A stretch of 64,000 bases of DNA from Pinus tabuliformis. Taxonomy: Eukaryota > Streptophyta > Pinopsida > Pinales > Pinaceae. The notes below the pieces were generated by a model. The model saw nothing but the letters and a program-made list of their open reading frames with translations. It did no database searches and was not told the DNA's origin. Made by a program: the position numbers and the translations under genes. The stretch is from the NCBI GenBank assembly GCA_031772625.1, contig CM062820.1, positions 1,072,975,369 to 1,073,039,368 on the forward strand, in the 5' to 3' direction. Of this stretch, positions 41,775 through 54,820 are shown piece by piece (within the stretch, counting starts at the first letter, position 1; each line of letters opens with the position of its first letter).

Positions 41775-44700
41775 AAGTTATTTTTAGAATCGAGAAATGT
41801 TGTCAACATGTGCATCAACAAAAAAAATAAAAAATACATAGCATTCGCAAGTTGTTCAAGTTGCTAATATATAGTAAAGTGATATTGATTTGCTGATATG
41901 CATTTGTGTACTGCCCAGACAAATTTTCATTTACAAATTTAATTTTGTATATACATACCTGAAAACAAACATGCAGTTTAACAACGAAGTGGGTAATGGC
42001 ATCAGATGCATGTTGCAAGTTGCATCCCCATAGACTTTAGACTTGTTGGAAGGTGGTGGTTGAAACCAGGCTGCCTATCACTGTAATCACATGTATAGAT
42101 CTGCTACACTGGTACTAATATGACTGCATAAATATACTACTTAAGTAATCACAACAATTATTTCCATGTTAAATATGGTGTAATCACGATGAACAATACT
42201 TAGTGATAAGTAAAGTCCATCCTTAGTGGGATTTTATAGGTACATATGTCTTCTGCAAGATGTTTTCTCTCAAATACTAACTTGTGAAAGCCTACTCTAA
42301 ATTCTTATAAAACATAGCATTTGCCTTTTAACCTCAGCATAGAATTGGTTCACTGCATTCTTTCTACCATATGAAGCTTGCAAAGGCGAGAAATTTCATT
42401 GTAGGTACCTTTTAGACTCAGCACAAATTTGGTTCATTACATTCCTTCTACCATATGAAGTTGGGAAGGGTGAGAAAGCCAAAAGGTTTCGTCCACATAC
42501 TATGAGGCATAACACTTATATAGGAGGTGAAACTCAAATATACCTTTGATCATTTTAATCATTTTACGTTGATTTCCATTTTCTTGATTTACTGTATTCC
42601 TTTGTTGTTACCAAAAATTGTAGATGTTTGTAGATGTTTTCAGATTTTTAAATATCTCAACAAGTAAGTTTATGACAATATTGGGAGGATCAGATACAAA
42701 TCACATATATTTATGTAGTTTTTATTTTACTTTTATAATTGATAAATTATTAGAATTATATTTTTCCAAGAATAGCATAATTACTATAAATCAAATTATC
42801 TTACTTATTCAAATTCTTGTGAACTTTGGAAATTGGTAAAAGTTGGATTTTAATATTTTTATGAGGGTTTAAAACAAAGATATAAACATAGAACAAAGGA
42901 AATAGATTGATGACGTTTCCATGAAATTAAGATCAAGTGATGAATTCATGGAAATACATCTTAAACTATGAAGATATTTTTCACATTAGTAATACTTGAT
43001 TACTGACACAACTATGAGAATAGAAGTACACTCCCCTAAGGAGTTCATGTCAAATGAAGTCAAATTGGAAGAAATAATTATAGCCCTTAAAATAGTATCC
43101 ATTTAATATTGAAGGGATAGTGAGAAATGTGATTGGTAAGGGTAGCAGTGATAATCTACATAGTTCAAAATGTGAAGAACGTTTGTTCCCAAAGCGTTAA
43201 AAGAGGATTGTTTCCACATAACACCACACATTTAAATTTTTCATGGACTATTAGTAGTATTTCCAACTATTTCAAAATCTAAAATAAAAATAATATTCAA
43301 TGAGCAAGAATCTCTTGTCCAACTTGATGAAGAGTGAATTTATGATAAAGCAATCAAGTGGTATTGAGATAGGAACTTGACGAGATAAGGAAATATTTTT
43401 AGATGAAAATGATAATTGTTAAATGATGTAGGTATAAGTCAACATGGATCAACAAACCCTCATGCAAGTAAATTACGCATGATATAAAATTAAATCATGA
43501 TGACCTAGTATTTATATGCAACTGCACATAGCGGTATTGGAATGAGTAAGCCAAAGGGTAAATGGATGTAAAATCAAGGGATTTTGATTTAAATAATGAT
43601 GGTACCACTAGTAATATCTTAAACAATGAAATTCACCAGAATTTCCTTGGGGAAGGAAGAATACATGACGAGAGATTAACACTCAAGATGATGAGGCTCA
43701 TGTGAAATTTAACGATATACCGTTGGTGTAAATGATCAACTACCTAGTAAAAAGAAGTCGAAATGATTATTGAAAAGTAATTGACAACTTGATGAAACCA
43801 TATTGACAATGTTTCATGGTAGGAAGATAATGATTTACATATGGTTCTTATAGTGAGAATGTATCCATATGATAATAGCAATATGCATAGGCATTATGAC
43901 GTTATGACAAGGTATATTGACATATTCATTTACTACGTCATGATAGGCATTTAATGTTCAATACTCATGATGAATATGATATGCACAATGGGGCTTAAGA
44001 GTTATGATGCTATGAGGCTTATTGACATGTGATTCATTTATGTGAAGTTCCGATATGTCTTTGATGCAAATACGTTGATGATCTAACTTACGAGGGTATT
44101 CATAAGGTGAAGTATGCAATAATTGCCTACAAATTTATGATATGCATGAGCATGCAGTTCGTTATTAGTGATAATGCTGCGCTTAACAAAGATGAACGTT
44201 CTCATGGTGACATGCAAGAGTTGGCATGTGGATTATTTCCTATGATACTATGATGGTATGGTTAATGCATTGGATGCATGTTGAGATGTGATGATTCACA
44301 GGACTCCACAAATGGGCCGAGAGAGCCGGTTTATTTGATGATCTCGTGCGAGCCCATACGCACGAGGGAGAATACGTAACACCATATGGGCTGGGGACAA
44401 AACTCAATCAACACTACATATGCCAGTGGTTCCTTTGTCTTGTGTACAGCTCTTGATGGATAGCTCTTGAAGAGCTATGAGACCATCTTGAGGAGGCCAA
44501 GTGCCTGATGTTCTAGGCTTGGTGCCTGTTATTGGATTGGGATGCCGAAGTCTAGAAGGGTTGTATAGGACTTCGATGCCTGGGGCTGTGCGCCTTAGTA
44601 GTTGTGGAGGGAGTGGGCTAGCCTTGCCAGATTCCCTGGGTCATTGAGTACCGGATCGGATGCCTGCCTTGGGGCAGATGAGGTCTGAGTTAGGCGCGAG

Positions 44701-44841
44701 CCTTGGGGCCAGCCTTGGACTAGGATACAGACTGGGTCAGGCTTAGCCTGATGCCAAAAGTGGGAAAAAAGACAGAGATTCCTTAAGATTTCCCGGGGTG
44801 TTGGGGACTTTCGATGCCTGCTGGTTATACTAGTTCAGCAG

Positions 44842-45612
44842 AGGTGTTGGCAATAGGAAGTAAATAAAATAATAAATAATAAATAATAAAAATAATAAAT
44901 AATAAATAATAATAAATAATAAATAATAAAAATAATAAATAATACAAATAAATAATAATAATATAAATAATAAATAATAAATCATTTAATAATAAATCAT
45001 AAATGTTAAATAATAAATGATATTTAAAAATATACAAGAAAATAAATAAAAATAATAAAAATAAAAATAGTAATAACTATACTAAAACTCTAAATCAGAA
45101 TAAATAGAAATAAAACAAGAAAACTATCAAAAAGAAGGAAATAAAACAAGAAAGCTAAAAATCAAAAGAAAAGTAAAGAAATAAAACAAGAAAGCTAAAA
45201 ATCAAAAGAAAGTTGCATGTAGACACATGGAGTGTGTGCATGTGGTTTCCCTTCCAATGTTGTTCTATTTAATAGATGGTGAGGAAGATGAGAGGCATTC
45301 CTGCATTCCATCATTCCGAGATTCTATCTTGCATTCTCTTGGGAGAATGGTGTTCTAAGACTTAGGAGTCACTGGCAGTAGTACGTTGATTGAGGGCTCG
45401 GGGGTGGCCAGTTGTAGCAAGACTATGCACAATTGAGCCTACGGTTGGGTGGAGAGTTGTCCCCAAAACCTTGTTGCGGTAAGCCTACTTCTACCACAAG
45501 TAAACAGGTAAGCACTATTCATTAAATTTGAATTTAGTTAATTAATTACATAGGTAAGTGCCACTCTTATTTAAATTTAATGTTAATTAGATATTTATTT
45601 TGAGCTGTTACA
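44842..45612 (+). repeat. Right LTR of element I
   Basis: The LTR start is obscured by an expanded AATAAT array at about 44863-45012. From about 44970 it matches the left LTR almost perfectly, and it ends GAGCTGTTACA at 45612. Confidence 0.7.
44863..45012. repeat. AATAAT/AAT microsatellite
   Basis: About 150 bp of AATAAT-type units in the right LTR; only about 40 bp are present at the equivalent place in the left LTR (39973 onward). This indicates slippage growth after insertion. Confidence 0.85.
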
Positions 45613-45617
45613 GATTG

Positions 45618-47551
45618 AAGGATCTTAAGCTCCCTAAAAACTCAACAACTATGTTTCAAAGGTGTAACATGACCATGGTGGCTTAAGGGATGCCTACTCC
45701 CAATTGTCCTGACCTGAACTGTAAAGTTTTTGGTGGCCCCTATGGGGAAACTTAGTTGGTTCAAGTTATGGTTGTTTTTAAGGAGTCTTAATTCACTTAT
45801 GGAGTGATTTTGTAAGAAAAAATAAACAAAGTACACAAAGCTCCATAAATTGGATGCCTTCTAGTACAAAGCTTATGTAAGCTTAGTGTGTGATGCAAGT
45901 GAACATACAAAGTGTGGTAAGATGTGGATATCTTATGATCCTTTACAATATACTTCTAATTAAACTAAGTGTTGATTGTTCCTTATACTGAAAAATAAAT
46001 ATGTTGTGGATCATGGGCCACTTACTCTTTTCCTATTAAACTATGTGAATTTCAAAAAGGGAGATGGAAATTCAAATGCTTTAAGAAAGTTCTCATATGA
46101 AAACCCAGGTTCATATAAGAGACACAAGGGAAGCAGAGATTATTTACTTTATATAATGACACTTGCTACTAGTCCCATAAAATGAAAAAATGGTTGCTTT
46201 GGTTACTAGTAATATTTGTGGATGATGGGCCACTTACTTCTTTACTAGTCAAGATATTTGATTTGCATAAAACTTTAGCAAAATAGTTTGAAAAACATAT
46301 GTGGAATTTGGCCACTTACTTCTCTTCCTAATTAAGCTATGTGTGTATTGCAAATACAAATGAAAAAATACTCTAATTTCTCCACTAATTGAGGTTAGTA
46401 AAGTAACAAGGCAAACTAAACAGATAATAACAAATGTAGAGGTGAAGGCAATTCACTAAAGGCTGCCAATCACATGAGAAAAGAGAAAATACAAGGCTAT
46501 TTTTATATTTTTGGTGACCACGCGAGTTTAGCCACACACAGACGTGTGCACGTCTGGTAGAGAAAAAGTCGTGTAGGCGAGTAGAGAAAATGATAACTCA
46601 ACTTTGTGGGCTTAGAACAAGTGCCAGAGGTCCTACAAAAATTCCAGAGAGTTGTTGAGAACCTTGTAGAGTGGTTATGAAGAGAGAATATCCTACAAAC
46701 ACAATATTTAGATTAATGAAAAGACAACAGTATGGTCTCCATTCTTGTGGTAGTATTTTTGTGGTAATGGTGTACCAAAAGAAACCTCCTTAACAATTGA
46801 TTCTTCCTTGCAAAGGATCGTAGACAGAGTTGGTGTTGTTAGTGGATAGAGTTATATAAATAAAACATTGTAAATAATGGAAGCAATGCATACATAAACA
46901 TAAACTAAAACAAAGAGGTAAATACACAAACAATGCTCAATGGAGCAAACAAGTCAACAAAATAATGGAAAAATCTCCCTTTATTGACTGTTGGTAGTAG
47001 AGGTTGAATACAATAGATGAATCTTAGACACTTGAAGAGAATTATTTGAGCTATGGTGCTCAAAAGTCCTCAACATAGGGGTTTCTTTTCCTCAATCTCT
47101 TTGCAAGTTTCTCCTCTATTTCAAAGAAGTATGAAGAGTCCCCAATGGTGGATTCCTCTTCTCTCACTAATATGGTGGATTTCTTAGAAGAAATATAGCC
47201 AACATGCTAGTGCTCTTACTTTCTTTGGCTTAAACAATGGAATGTTGGTTTGCTTTAATAGAAATTTGGCCAAAATAACAATGTCTCATATTTTGGTTCT
47301 CCCATGGTCTATTTAAATAGAATTTTTTGAATCCTTCTTCCATCTCTTGGTTCATGCAAGATAATGACAAATGAGTAGGACAATATGATTCCATTGAGGG
47401 ATACATATCTTCAGGGTGACTCGAATTTGGTTGTTCTAGACTAAGAACCTATCAGGGAATCATCTCCAAGTGTGTAGAGTGGTCTTGGATTCACTTAGTA
47501 ATCCATTTCTTCGACCACATGGCCTTGGAAGGATATTCCACTTGCGTGTAG
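45618..47551. other. Unassigned stretch with a thrice-repeated motif
   Basis: The motif GGGCCACTTACT...TTCCTA (third copy GGCC) recurs at about 46013, 46227 and 46308, each preceded by a GTGGA-type word. No gene is recognised. 46800-47350 has the flavour of an old LTR but I cannot set boundaries. Confidence 0.4.
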
Positions 47552-48053
47552 CTATCGAAGAAATAGTCTTGGCATCCTCAATTTTTTATCCTTATAAAAT
47601 TTGGACCTTAAGAGAAATTTTTTTTTTTTACACATCATGATGTATTCATGTGGAAAATCTTCACTTGTGCATTCTGTTGGACGCATGTTGGTGTCTTTTG
47701 GATTGTGAAAATTTGTGTATGATTTTCTAGTGTTAACACCCTCGTTGGAAAAATTCTTTGGAGATCGGAAATAGCTGTGGGTTGAGTTACTAATCCTGGA
47801 AGCCTTGGTTGGAAAAAATGCTCTAGAGCCCTGGATAACTTGGGTAGAGCTTGATTTGGTGATGGTTAATGATGTATGATTGTGAGGTGGAATCATTGGT
47901 CAAGGTTTGAAGTGGTTTGGCCTCTGGAAGCCCTCTTTTTGGTTTTGTTTGATTTGTTTCTTGAGATACCACATTCATGCTTGGAATATGGCATGGGGGT
48001 GATTGGTTGAAAGAGAGATTTGGTTCAGCCCAATCTATGGTTTGGTTGTACAT
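47552..48053 (-). pseudogene. Unrecognised minus-strand coding remnant in two frames
   Basis: Frames 47823-48053 (76 codons) and 47552-47896 (114 codons) overlap out of register and could be one gene with a frameshift near 47830-47890. The text is Ser/Thr/Asn/Pro rich with no domain I know. It could be a retroelement gag-like piece or chance. Confidence 0.25.
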
Positions 48054-48878
48054 GGAACTCCAGACTTGGTTGGATTTGCATATGTTAATAAGATCTCCTT
48101 TTCCTTGGTATTTTCATGAGTAACTTTTCTTGATATTATGTGGTTGTAATGGTTGTTTCCTCATTGATATAGCTTTGGTTATTTGTTGGTTATAAGTATG
48201 TTTTATGATAGTTATGATATATAGCTCTCATCATGTTTTGGTTAGTATATAAAATTTTAGTTAATGAATGATGTAATAGATAACAATACAATCATTGTGA
48301 GGAGATACCAGTTCTCTTTTATGATTCTTAGATAAGTATGAGACCCCTATGCTTAGATATGTTGTTACAACTTATAGATTACATGTTTTTGATATACTTG
48401 TCATGGATAGTAGGGGTCAAATCAAGTGCTTGTTCAAGTGTTTGTATTAGTACCCTTCTTTCAATTCTATTTGTCATTTATGGAATTTTCATGAAGTTCT
48501 AGGCAGTGGCATGAGTCTTGGCCATGGACAATTGGTAAAAAATTGGGGTCGCTAACATAGAACTACCTAAAAAAGTCCATAGTCACATGGATGTCTTGTT
48601 GTGGAAGTGACTGGAGGGTATCAGTTGCATTCATTCCTTGTCATGGGAGCTAATGAGTCTCTAGGGTAGCGAAACAACAAGTTCTCTCAGGGGTTTGGCA
48701 CCTGAAGGGGTTGGTTGGCTCCTGAAGGTTTTGTAGCTTCTAAGGAAGGTCAGTTTCATCTTGTCAAGTTGGTTTCAATTCCTTAACTGTATGTGGAAAG
48801 TTGATTCATATCATAGTAACTCTTCATCACATGTTCACCACAGTGGACCACTTAGCTTGGGTAAATGTGGGAGGAACA
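48054..48878 (+). repeat. Probable 5' LTR of element G (left edge unknown)
   Basis: Lies directly before an initiator-Met-type PBS and ends GAGGAACA. I could not find its left boundary or a second copy, so extent and length are open. No coding signal. Confidence 0.4.
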
Positions 48879-48881
48879 TGT

Positions 48882-48899
48882 TGGTATCAAAGCATGGTT
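48882..48899 (+). other. Primer-binding site of element G
   Basis: TGGTATCAAAGCATGGTT closely follows the classic plant initiator-Met PBS TGGTATCAGAGC. It fixes the plus orientation and start of the G internal region. Confidence 0.75.
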
Positions 48900-49833
48900 C
48901 TATTTTCCTTGGGTGATTTCTGGTTTTTGTTCTCCTTGGATGTATGTGTTGTCATGTGTACATGTTAGTTGCATAGTTTTCCTTATTCTTGTGGTTTATG
49001 TGCACATTTTGTGTGCATGGTGGTGGTTATGGTTTCTGTTGTGATTTCATGTAGAAGTTGATGTTGTTGTTGTTAGGATGTGCTTAGCATGAACGCATGT
49101 CATTGTTTATTTGTATTGTGTATGTATGTGTGTTGTACATATGTTGTTATGCATGAATGATACCTATTTGGCGTGTATTTGTGGAATCATGCATGGTAAA
49201 TGGATGATGAATTAGATGATGTCTATATATTGTGATGCTTGTGATTATACATGTATTGTGCTAATCTGGTTGATCTCACAAATGAGATATCCTCCCCTAA
49301 ACTACATTAAGGCATGTTGGTTTGTTTAGGATTTGGTTTATCTTACATGATATACCTTGCAAAAAGAGAAGATCAATGATGACTAGCAAGATGGTAGAAT
49401 ACAACTCATGATACTCTCCCTATAGATGAAATGAGCAACATGGTGAGGAATATTATCCTAATATAACAAACAGTATGAGAAGTTTGAAGGAAGAAATAAG
49501 GAGTTGGAAAGAAGATAATGACCGAGTCATTTAATCACAAGAGGGACTTGCTAGGGCACAAGAGAAACAAGTAGAGGTTATTGCGGTGATTCTTTAGAGC
49601 TTGTCAAACTTGCAGAGACAAGGAAAGCTTAAAATTAGTCATGGACATGAGGATAGGACTAATGGAAGATATGGTGGCAAGTCACATGGTGGGAATAGGT
49701 TGGAAATAGATGACACAATTACAGATGGTAGATTCCTGGATACACTTGATAGATGAGGCAATGGACACGGGCTCTACTCTAGTTCTGGTTCAAACAAGTA
49801 TCATGGTCACCAATGCTATCATCCTTATAGTAG

Positions 49834-50416
49834 GAGTGACAGGGGATATTTTCCAGATAAGTTCAAGGAAGCAAAGCCACCTACGTTTGATGGGGAAATG
49901 AAGAAGTCACAAGATGACGAAGCATAGTTTCCTGTGATGAAAAAGTTCTTCAGGTTGCATGATTATTCAGGGAACATGAAGGCAAAAATAGATACATTTG
50001 GTCTTAAAGGTAAAGCATATATTTGGTGGGAAGATGTAAAGAATTTTATAGGTATTCAGAAAGAGGATTTTACTTGGAGTAAATTCGAGAGACTATTTAG
50101 GAAGAAGTATCTATCAAAGAGATACTATGCTGACAAGGCAAAAGAATTCTATGAGTTGAAGATGGGATCTATGATCGATGAGGAGTACAGTAGCAGATTC
50201 TTCGGGTTATTGAGATATGTGCCTTACCTCAAGGAGGAGAAGGCCAAGATTCAAAGATTCATCAGTGGGTTTCCCATAGAATTTAAGGACAATATTGAGT
50301 TCGATGAGCCTAGATCATTGGAGGAATCCATTAGGAAGATAAAGCATTGTTATGAGAAATCAAAGCACAGATCTATGACTAAGAAGGTTTGTAAAGGTAA
50401 TGAGAAGAATAAATGA
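49834..50416 (+). pseudogene. gag: Element G gag
   Basis: Starts in frame near SDRGYFPDKFKEAKPPTFDGE with one stop at 49925-49927, then 160 open codons. Retrotrans_gag words are IWWEDVKNF, SKFERLFRKKYLSKRYY and EEYSSRFFGLLRYVPYL. The Gag core forms the particle shell. A degraded knuckle follows at about 50557 (CxACGGYHHIRGF, last Cys replaced). It belongs to a different lineage from the A/B Gags. Confidence 0.8.
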
Positions 50417-50734
50417 AAACAGGATAAGAGTGAACAAGACCTCATGACACAAGCAACAAAGACAATGCAACGCCATCTAATAAGTTCAATGCATCTGATA
50501 GAGGACACAGATTTCAATTTGAGGAGTAGAACAAGGGTGATGATAGTAAGCCCTTATAGTGTTAGGCTTGTGGAGGATATCATCACATAAGAGGTTTTCC
50601 ACAACATCAGGGTGGTAGACCACAGATCTATAGTGCACAAGAAGCGCAGATAGTGGGGGATGTCGGATAGAGTATTCCATAGACCTATGCAACATTGGAT
50701 AACACGAAGGAAGATAACCAGGCATCTATTATCG

Positions 50735-51068
50735 AGATGGATAGTAAGATTTGTGATCAAGTTGTTTCTATTTTTACTGACCTTGGATCTAATTATATTT
50801 ATGTTAACCTTGACCTAATGGAAAAGTGTGTTTTGAATAAATAAGTGCATGCAGAATCTTGGTTAGTGAAGTTGGCCACAAGTATATGGAAGAGAGTTCA
50901 TGACTACGTAGAGCTTGTGCATTTGAGTTGAATGGTATGACTACATCGATACATCTGAAAGTACTTCCATTGGGATCATATAATATTCTTTTGGGTATGG
51001 ATTGGATATATCTTCATAGGTCTAAGGTGGATTGTTATGACAAAGCCATTGAGTGCTTCGATGACAAT
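50735..51068 (+). pseudogene. Element G protease
   Basis: FTDLGSNYIYVN is a degraded D-[ST]-G-type active site, and about 70 codons later comes YNILLGMDWIYLH (50980-51015). Stops and frame changes interrupt it. It leads to a linker that ends at the F insertion point, 51289. Confidence 0.7.
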
Positions 51069-51289
51069 GGGGAACAAAGGATCTTTTAGGGTAAGAAGAA
51101 GGCAACATCAGTTAGAATGGTGAAAACTATGCAGGAAAAGCGCAACCATAGGAAAGGGTGTGTGTTATTTGCAGTGCATATTTCCAATGACAGAGGTAAG
51201 GAAGTTGAGGATGCAAATGTCTTGAGAAGGTACCCACTTTTACAACAGTTTAAAAATGTGTTTCCGGAATAGATTTAAGATTTTCCGCC

Positions 51290-52332
51290 TGTTATAGACA
51301 TTTTTGGGCACTACAACCCCAAGCATGAAATGTCCATAAACCAAGGGATCCTAAGTCCCTAAAAGTGTTGATCTAACCCCTAAAGGAACAAGGTCAACAA
51401 ATTACATCTTCTCCCAGAAGTTCTCCATGAAAAACTGCTCAGAATTGGTCAAAACAGGATCATTTCAGCTGCTCCATTGGCCAGGTGCATTGCATCTCAC
51501 CTAAATACATGGTGTGGGTGTGTTGTATTTCAAAAAGCCCTTCTATGGGGTGTGATGGGTGAGAAATGACAAATGGCAGTGTCATTCCACGAGGTGGAGA
51601 GGCAATGGAAGCTTCCAAAAACTTCTCCTGTGACACTTGCCTCTCTGAATTCGACCAAGGATGAGTAAGAGATCATCAATCTCAAAGTGGAAGCAAGAAC
51701 TATTAGAGGGAAGACACTAATCAAATCATAATCTGACTCATCTCCATTACAGATATCTATATATGGATCCCTCATCCCAGAGATCCAGAGGCTGGAATTT
51801 TGCATATTGTAAGGAATTGTTGTTGGTTTCTTGAGACAAACATCAGATTGTTGGGTGATCTAAGCTTTGTGTGAGGTGAAGAGGGGCTTCCTTTCTGAGA
51901 GGTTGATGCTGGGTCAGAACAACTGGTTGTAACTCCTCTTGGCTCTTTCTTGTTTATCAATAAAAGCTATTCAAGTTTTCCTCCATACTCTTGTGTCATT
52001 GATGTTTTCTGCATTTGTATGGTCAATTTACATCTGATCCTAGATTGTTTATGATTATAGATCCATGTCTTTATATAGTGCTATGCTACTGTGATCTTAC
52101 AGGTACTTTGTGAAGCTGGGCGTGCAAGGGAACAAGTAGCGAAAGACTATCAAGGAAGAGAGGAATCAAATCAGGAGATTAGCGCAAGATAGAGGTTGGT
52201 CTTTCTGTTCCTCTCTATCTATAATTCATAAAGGAAAAACGAAAGTAGCTTTACTCTGTTTGTTTGTTTCTAAGGAAACTGTCACACGTTAGTGGGATAA
52301 GCAGTTATGAGTAGACACGTTTCCCTGTAACA
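51290..52332 (+). repeat. 5' LTR of element F
   Basis: 1,043 bp, TGTTATAGACA...CCCTGTAACA. A TATA-like TATCTATATATGG lies at about 51754-51766 and AATAAA at 51959-51964, setting a plausible U3-R-U5 plan. It contains a GGTGCATTG/GGTGTGTTG pair at about 51482-51525. Confidence 0.93.
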
Positions 52333-52335
52333 AAA

Positions 52336-52352
52336 TGGCGACTCCACTGGGG
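52336..52352 (+). other. Primer-binding site of element F
   Basis: TGGCGACTCCACTGGGG, three bases after the LTR. Identical to the site in element A, although the LTRs of A and F differ. Confidence 0.85.
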
Positions 52353-54052
52353 AAGTGTTAGTTTGTTTGTTTATCTTCCTTGTTGTCTATTTCATAACCT
52401 TACAAGTAGCATTCGAACTGCATTTGCCATAGCAAATGCAAAGAAGATAAATGCTACTTCAGTCCATCTACGGGATCTGTTTATGATTTAAAAAACTGAT
52501 TCACAAACTCTCTGATTGCCCTCGTGATAGATCTTAGATCCTCCTTAGATTTACCCCTGATTGTTGCATTACTGATTACCTTTTGCTCGGCCAAAACCCA
52601 TGAACTGAACTGCAAACTGTGACCCGGAACCCAAACAGAGTCTCGTTTCTGGCCCAGCGTAGGTACTGTTCAGAGAATCTGAACTTCATCGCACTTCCCA
52701 AGTGGAGAAGGTGCGCTGCATTTCAAATTCCCTCTGTTATAGGTGCGCTGATCAGACTAGGCTTTGTGCAGTTTTGGTTTCTATGATTCATTCTTTCCAG
52801 TTCTATTCTTGAATTTTGCTGCCTGTGATCAGTATATGTCTGTTTGAAACCCTTTTTCCTTGCTGTTACTCCGCCTTCTTTGTACAAAAGAACTGTAAAT
52901 GTTTTTGTGTGTTTGTTGAGTCATTTTCAGTTCTCCTTTGCAAAAGCAGCGTAATCGTACTGTCGTCCTTTGATTTGAAACTGTCGCAAGTTTCGATTTC
53001 AATCGTAGGAAAGAGTTTGATTGCTGTTGATGGTCGATTATCCTGTTACTATTGTTTTTGGTCTGAATTTGTAATTTTCTAGTGTCAAGAACAAGTATTC
53101 ATTTCAAAGTCGTAAGGTGTTGTGATCGTCTCCATTTTTTATTTCGAAAAGAAACTTGTTGATATTTGTCGCTTGAAAAGAAATTCAGATTTGTGCATCA
53201 AATTTCTTTTTATCATTCATATACTAAGAAAGTCGAAAACAAATATATGCATGTGCATTTGCATATAGACAGTCTGATTGGTTTGATTTAGAAAAGTCCA
53301 TTTAGAGTGTGCTCTTTGCTCTTTGTGAAAAGATTATGTCTTTCTTTCCTTAGTAGCTAGTATTTTCATTGCACAAAGAAGATAAACAGATTGTTTATCA
53401 TCTTAGATTGCATTTTAGGAATTACATCTACATCTCACGGTGAACCTGAAAGGCAAACTTCATAAACAAGATCAACTATAAAATAAATTCAATGAATCTA
53501 ACAACGCTTTGGAACTTAACGCACAACATTTAGAATTCTAGGCTAGAGACGTATTCCAGCGTCGTAAAGCCTAGTAACTGTTGTTCTCACTGATGGTTGG
53601 GTGATTCCTCCACTTTGAGACGATAAGTGCCAGTATGGACTTGTGATCCCACGTACCGTCGAGTATATTTTGGGAGACCCCAATAGGCTTAATCCTTTAT
53701 CCATAGGAAGCCATGTCTACTGCCATATCGATCACAATGCACTGAACACAGCATTCGGGAAGATTGACTGCCATACCATAAAAAGTATTTTGTAGTTTTG
53801 CGATTGGTTTGGTAATCCCTCTACCTAGATTTCCAGAGCAGTCCCTTTCGTTCCTTTTCAGACTCTTTAAAAGAAAAGGTCCATCTGAGCACTTGTCACT
53901 TCAGGCTCATTAAAAATCGAAGGAGACTAGAGTCATCTTTTGTTTTTTCTTGACTCTTAAAAATTGAAAAAACAAGTTGTGTCAAAGCGTCTAAAATTTA
54001 TTTTAAACGGAATATTCATTACCCTTTCCTACATTGATCTTGGGTTGAGGAA
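52353..54052 (+). other. Element F 5' leader
   Basis: Non-coding, 1.7 kb, alignable to the E leader in reverse orientation. An 88-codon frame at 52816-53082 is probably chance: it is not conserved in E as far as I can see. Confidence 0.65.
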
Positions 54053-54820
54053 ATGGAATCCACCAACCAAGGAATTCCCCTTGGAGGAAATCCTAGTCCC
54101 TTCTCCTCTTGGGGAGATGTTGGTGCACCCCATATGGCCACATTGTCACTTCCAGGACTGACAATTGGCTTGCCTGTATGGCTCTTCTCAACCTCTGTCG
54201 TTCAGAACACCATAATTCCTAAACAATCGAATCAACAACTAGACGAGTCCAGAGTTATACACCAAACTTCTACTTCCTCTAATTCTTCCTCTCCTCCTTC
54301 CTCTTCGCTTGATAGGGCTGGTAAAGCCAAAAGTCAAGTACCCGAGAAGAAGAAGGAAAAGAAGAAGAAAGAGAAGAAGAAGAAGGAGCCAAAAGCGAAT
54401 GGGGGCAAATGAGCGTCGTCTAGTGAAAATCCACACACTGCACCGACCAGGCCTAAATCGCCATGTGTCATTTGCAAAGGAGACCACTATCATAGAGATT
54501 GTCCTTGCATCCCTCGGATCTTAAGGGACTAGTCTCCTCATTTGCACAACCTGGTGTCGTCAACCTCTGGTGATCATGTTGAAAACACACCGTCGACTAG
54601 TGAAAGTGAAGCCCCAGGACAAAAAGGAAAATATAGATTTCCTTGTAAACTGTGTGAAGGCGATCATGCCGTCCACCATTGTCCCTTCTTAGATGAGGCT
54701 AAAAGAGTTTTGGAAAATCGTCCGGTTTCTCCGTTGCGACTTCCTCCTGGATATAAAAAACTCTTGCCAAGTCCGTCACTAGTTGAAAATCCAGCTGGCC
54801 CGCTCAAGTGGTCGGTTTGA
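54053..54820 (+). pseudogene. Element F zinc-knuckle protein, two knuckles, no Gag core
   Basis: One frame with two stops (TGA 54410-54412, TAG 54524-54526). The N-terminal 119 codons are Ser/Pro-rich and end in a run of KKKEKKKK-type lysines. Then come CVICKGDHYHRDC (about 54462-54500) and CKLCEGDHAVHHC (about 54647-54685), both CX2CX3HX4C. The long Gag core present in E and A is missing between leader and knuckles. It would act as a nucleic-acid binder. It reaches the protease with a shift of frame. Confidence 0.75.

Larger units (their letters stand above)
40578..44841. other. Element I internal region
   Basis: AT-rich, no open frame of interest. It holds a small MITE-like inverted repeat (41493-41648) and a 31-base A run (41742-41772). 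The stretch 43000-44300 looks like long-decayed sequence. No PBS could be assigned with confidence. Confidence 0.5.
39955..45612 (+). mobile_element. Element I: non-coding LTR element, 5,658 bp
   Basis: Begins TGTAATATCCC and ends GAGCTGTTACA, flanked by GATTG at 39950-39954 and 45613-45617. Two direct repeats of about 600 bp (about 39975-40577 and 44970-45570) differ at only a few bases, so the insertion is young. The internal 4.3 kb has no retroelement protein. This makes it a large non-autonomous LTR element. The strand is inferred from the LTR end words only. Confidence 0.78.

Noticed and set aside
44825..45037. 70-codon Ile/Tyr/Leu-rich minus-strand frame resembling a membrane protein
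   Set aside because: Translation of an AAT microsatellite.
52816..53082. 88-codon frame in the F leader
   Set aside because: Not evident in the paralogous E leader and no recognisable domain.
54239..54493. 84-codon minus-strand Leu/Arg-rich frame
   Set aside because: Reverse shadow of the lysine-run and serine-rich coding of element F.
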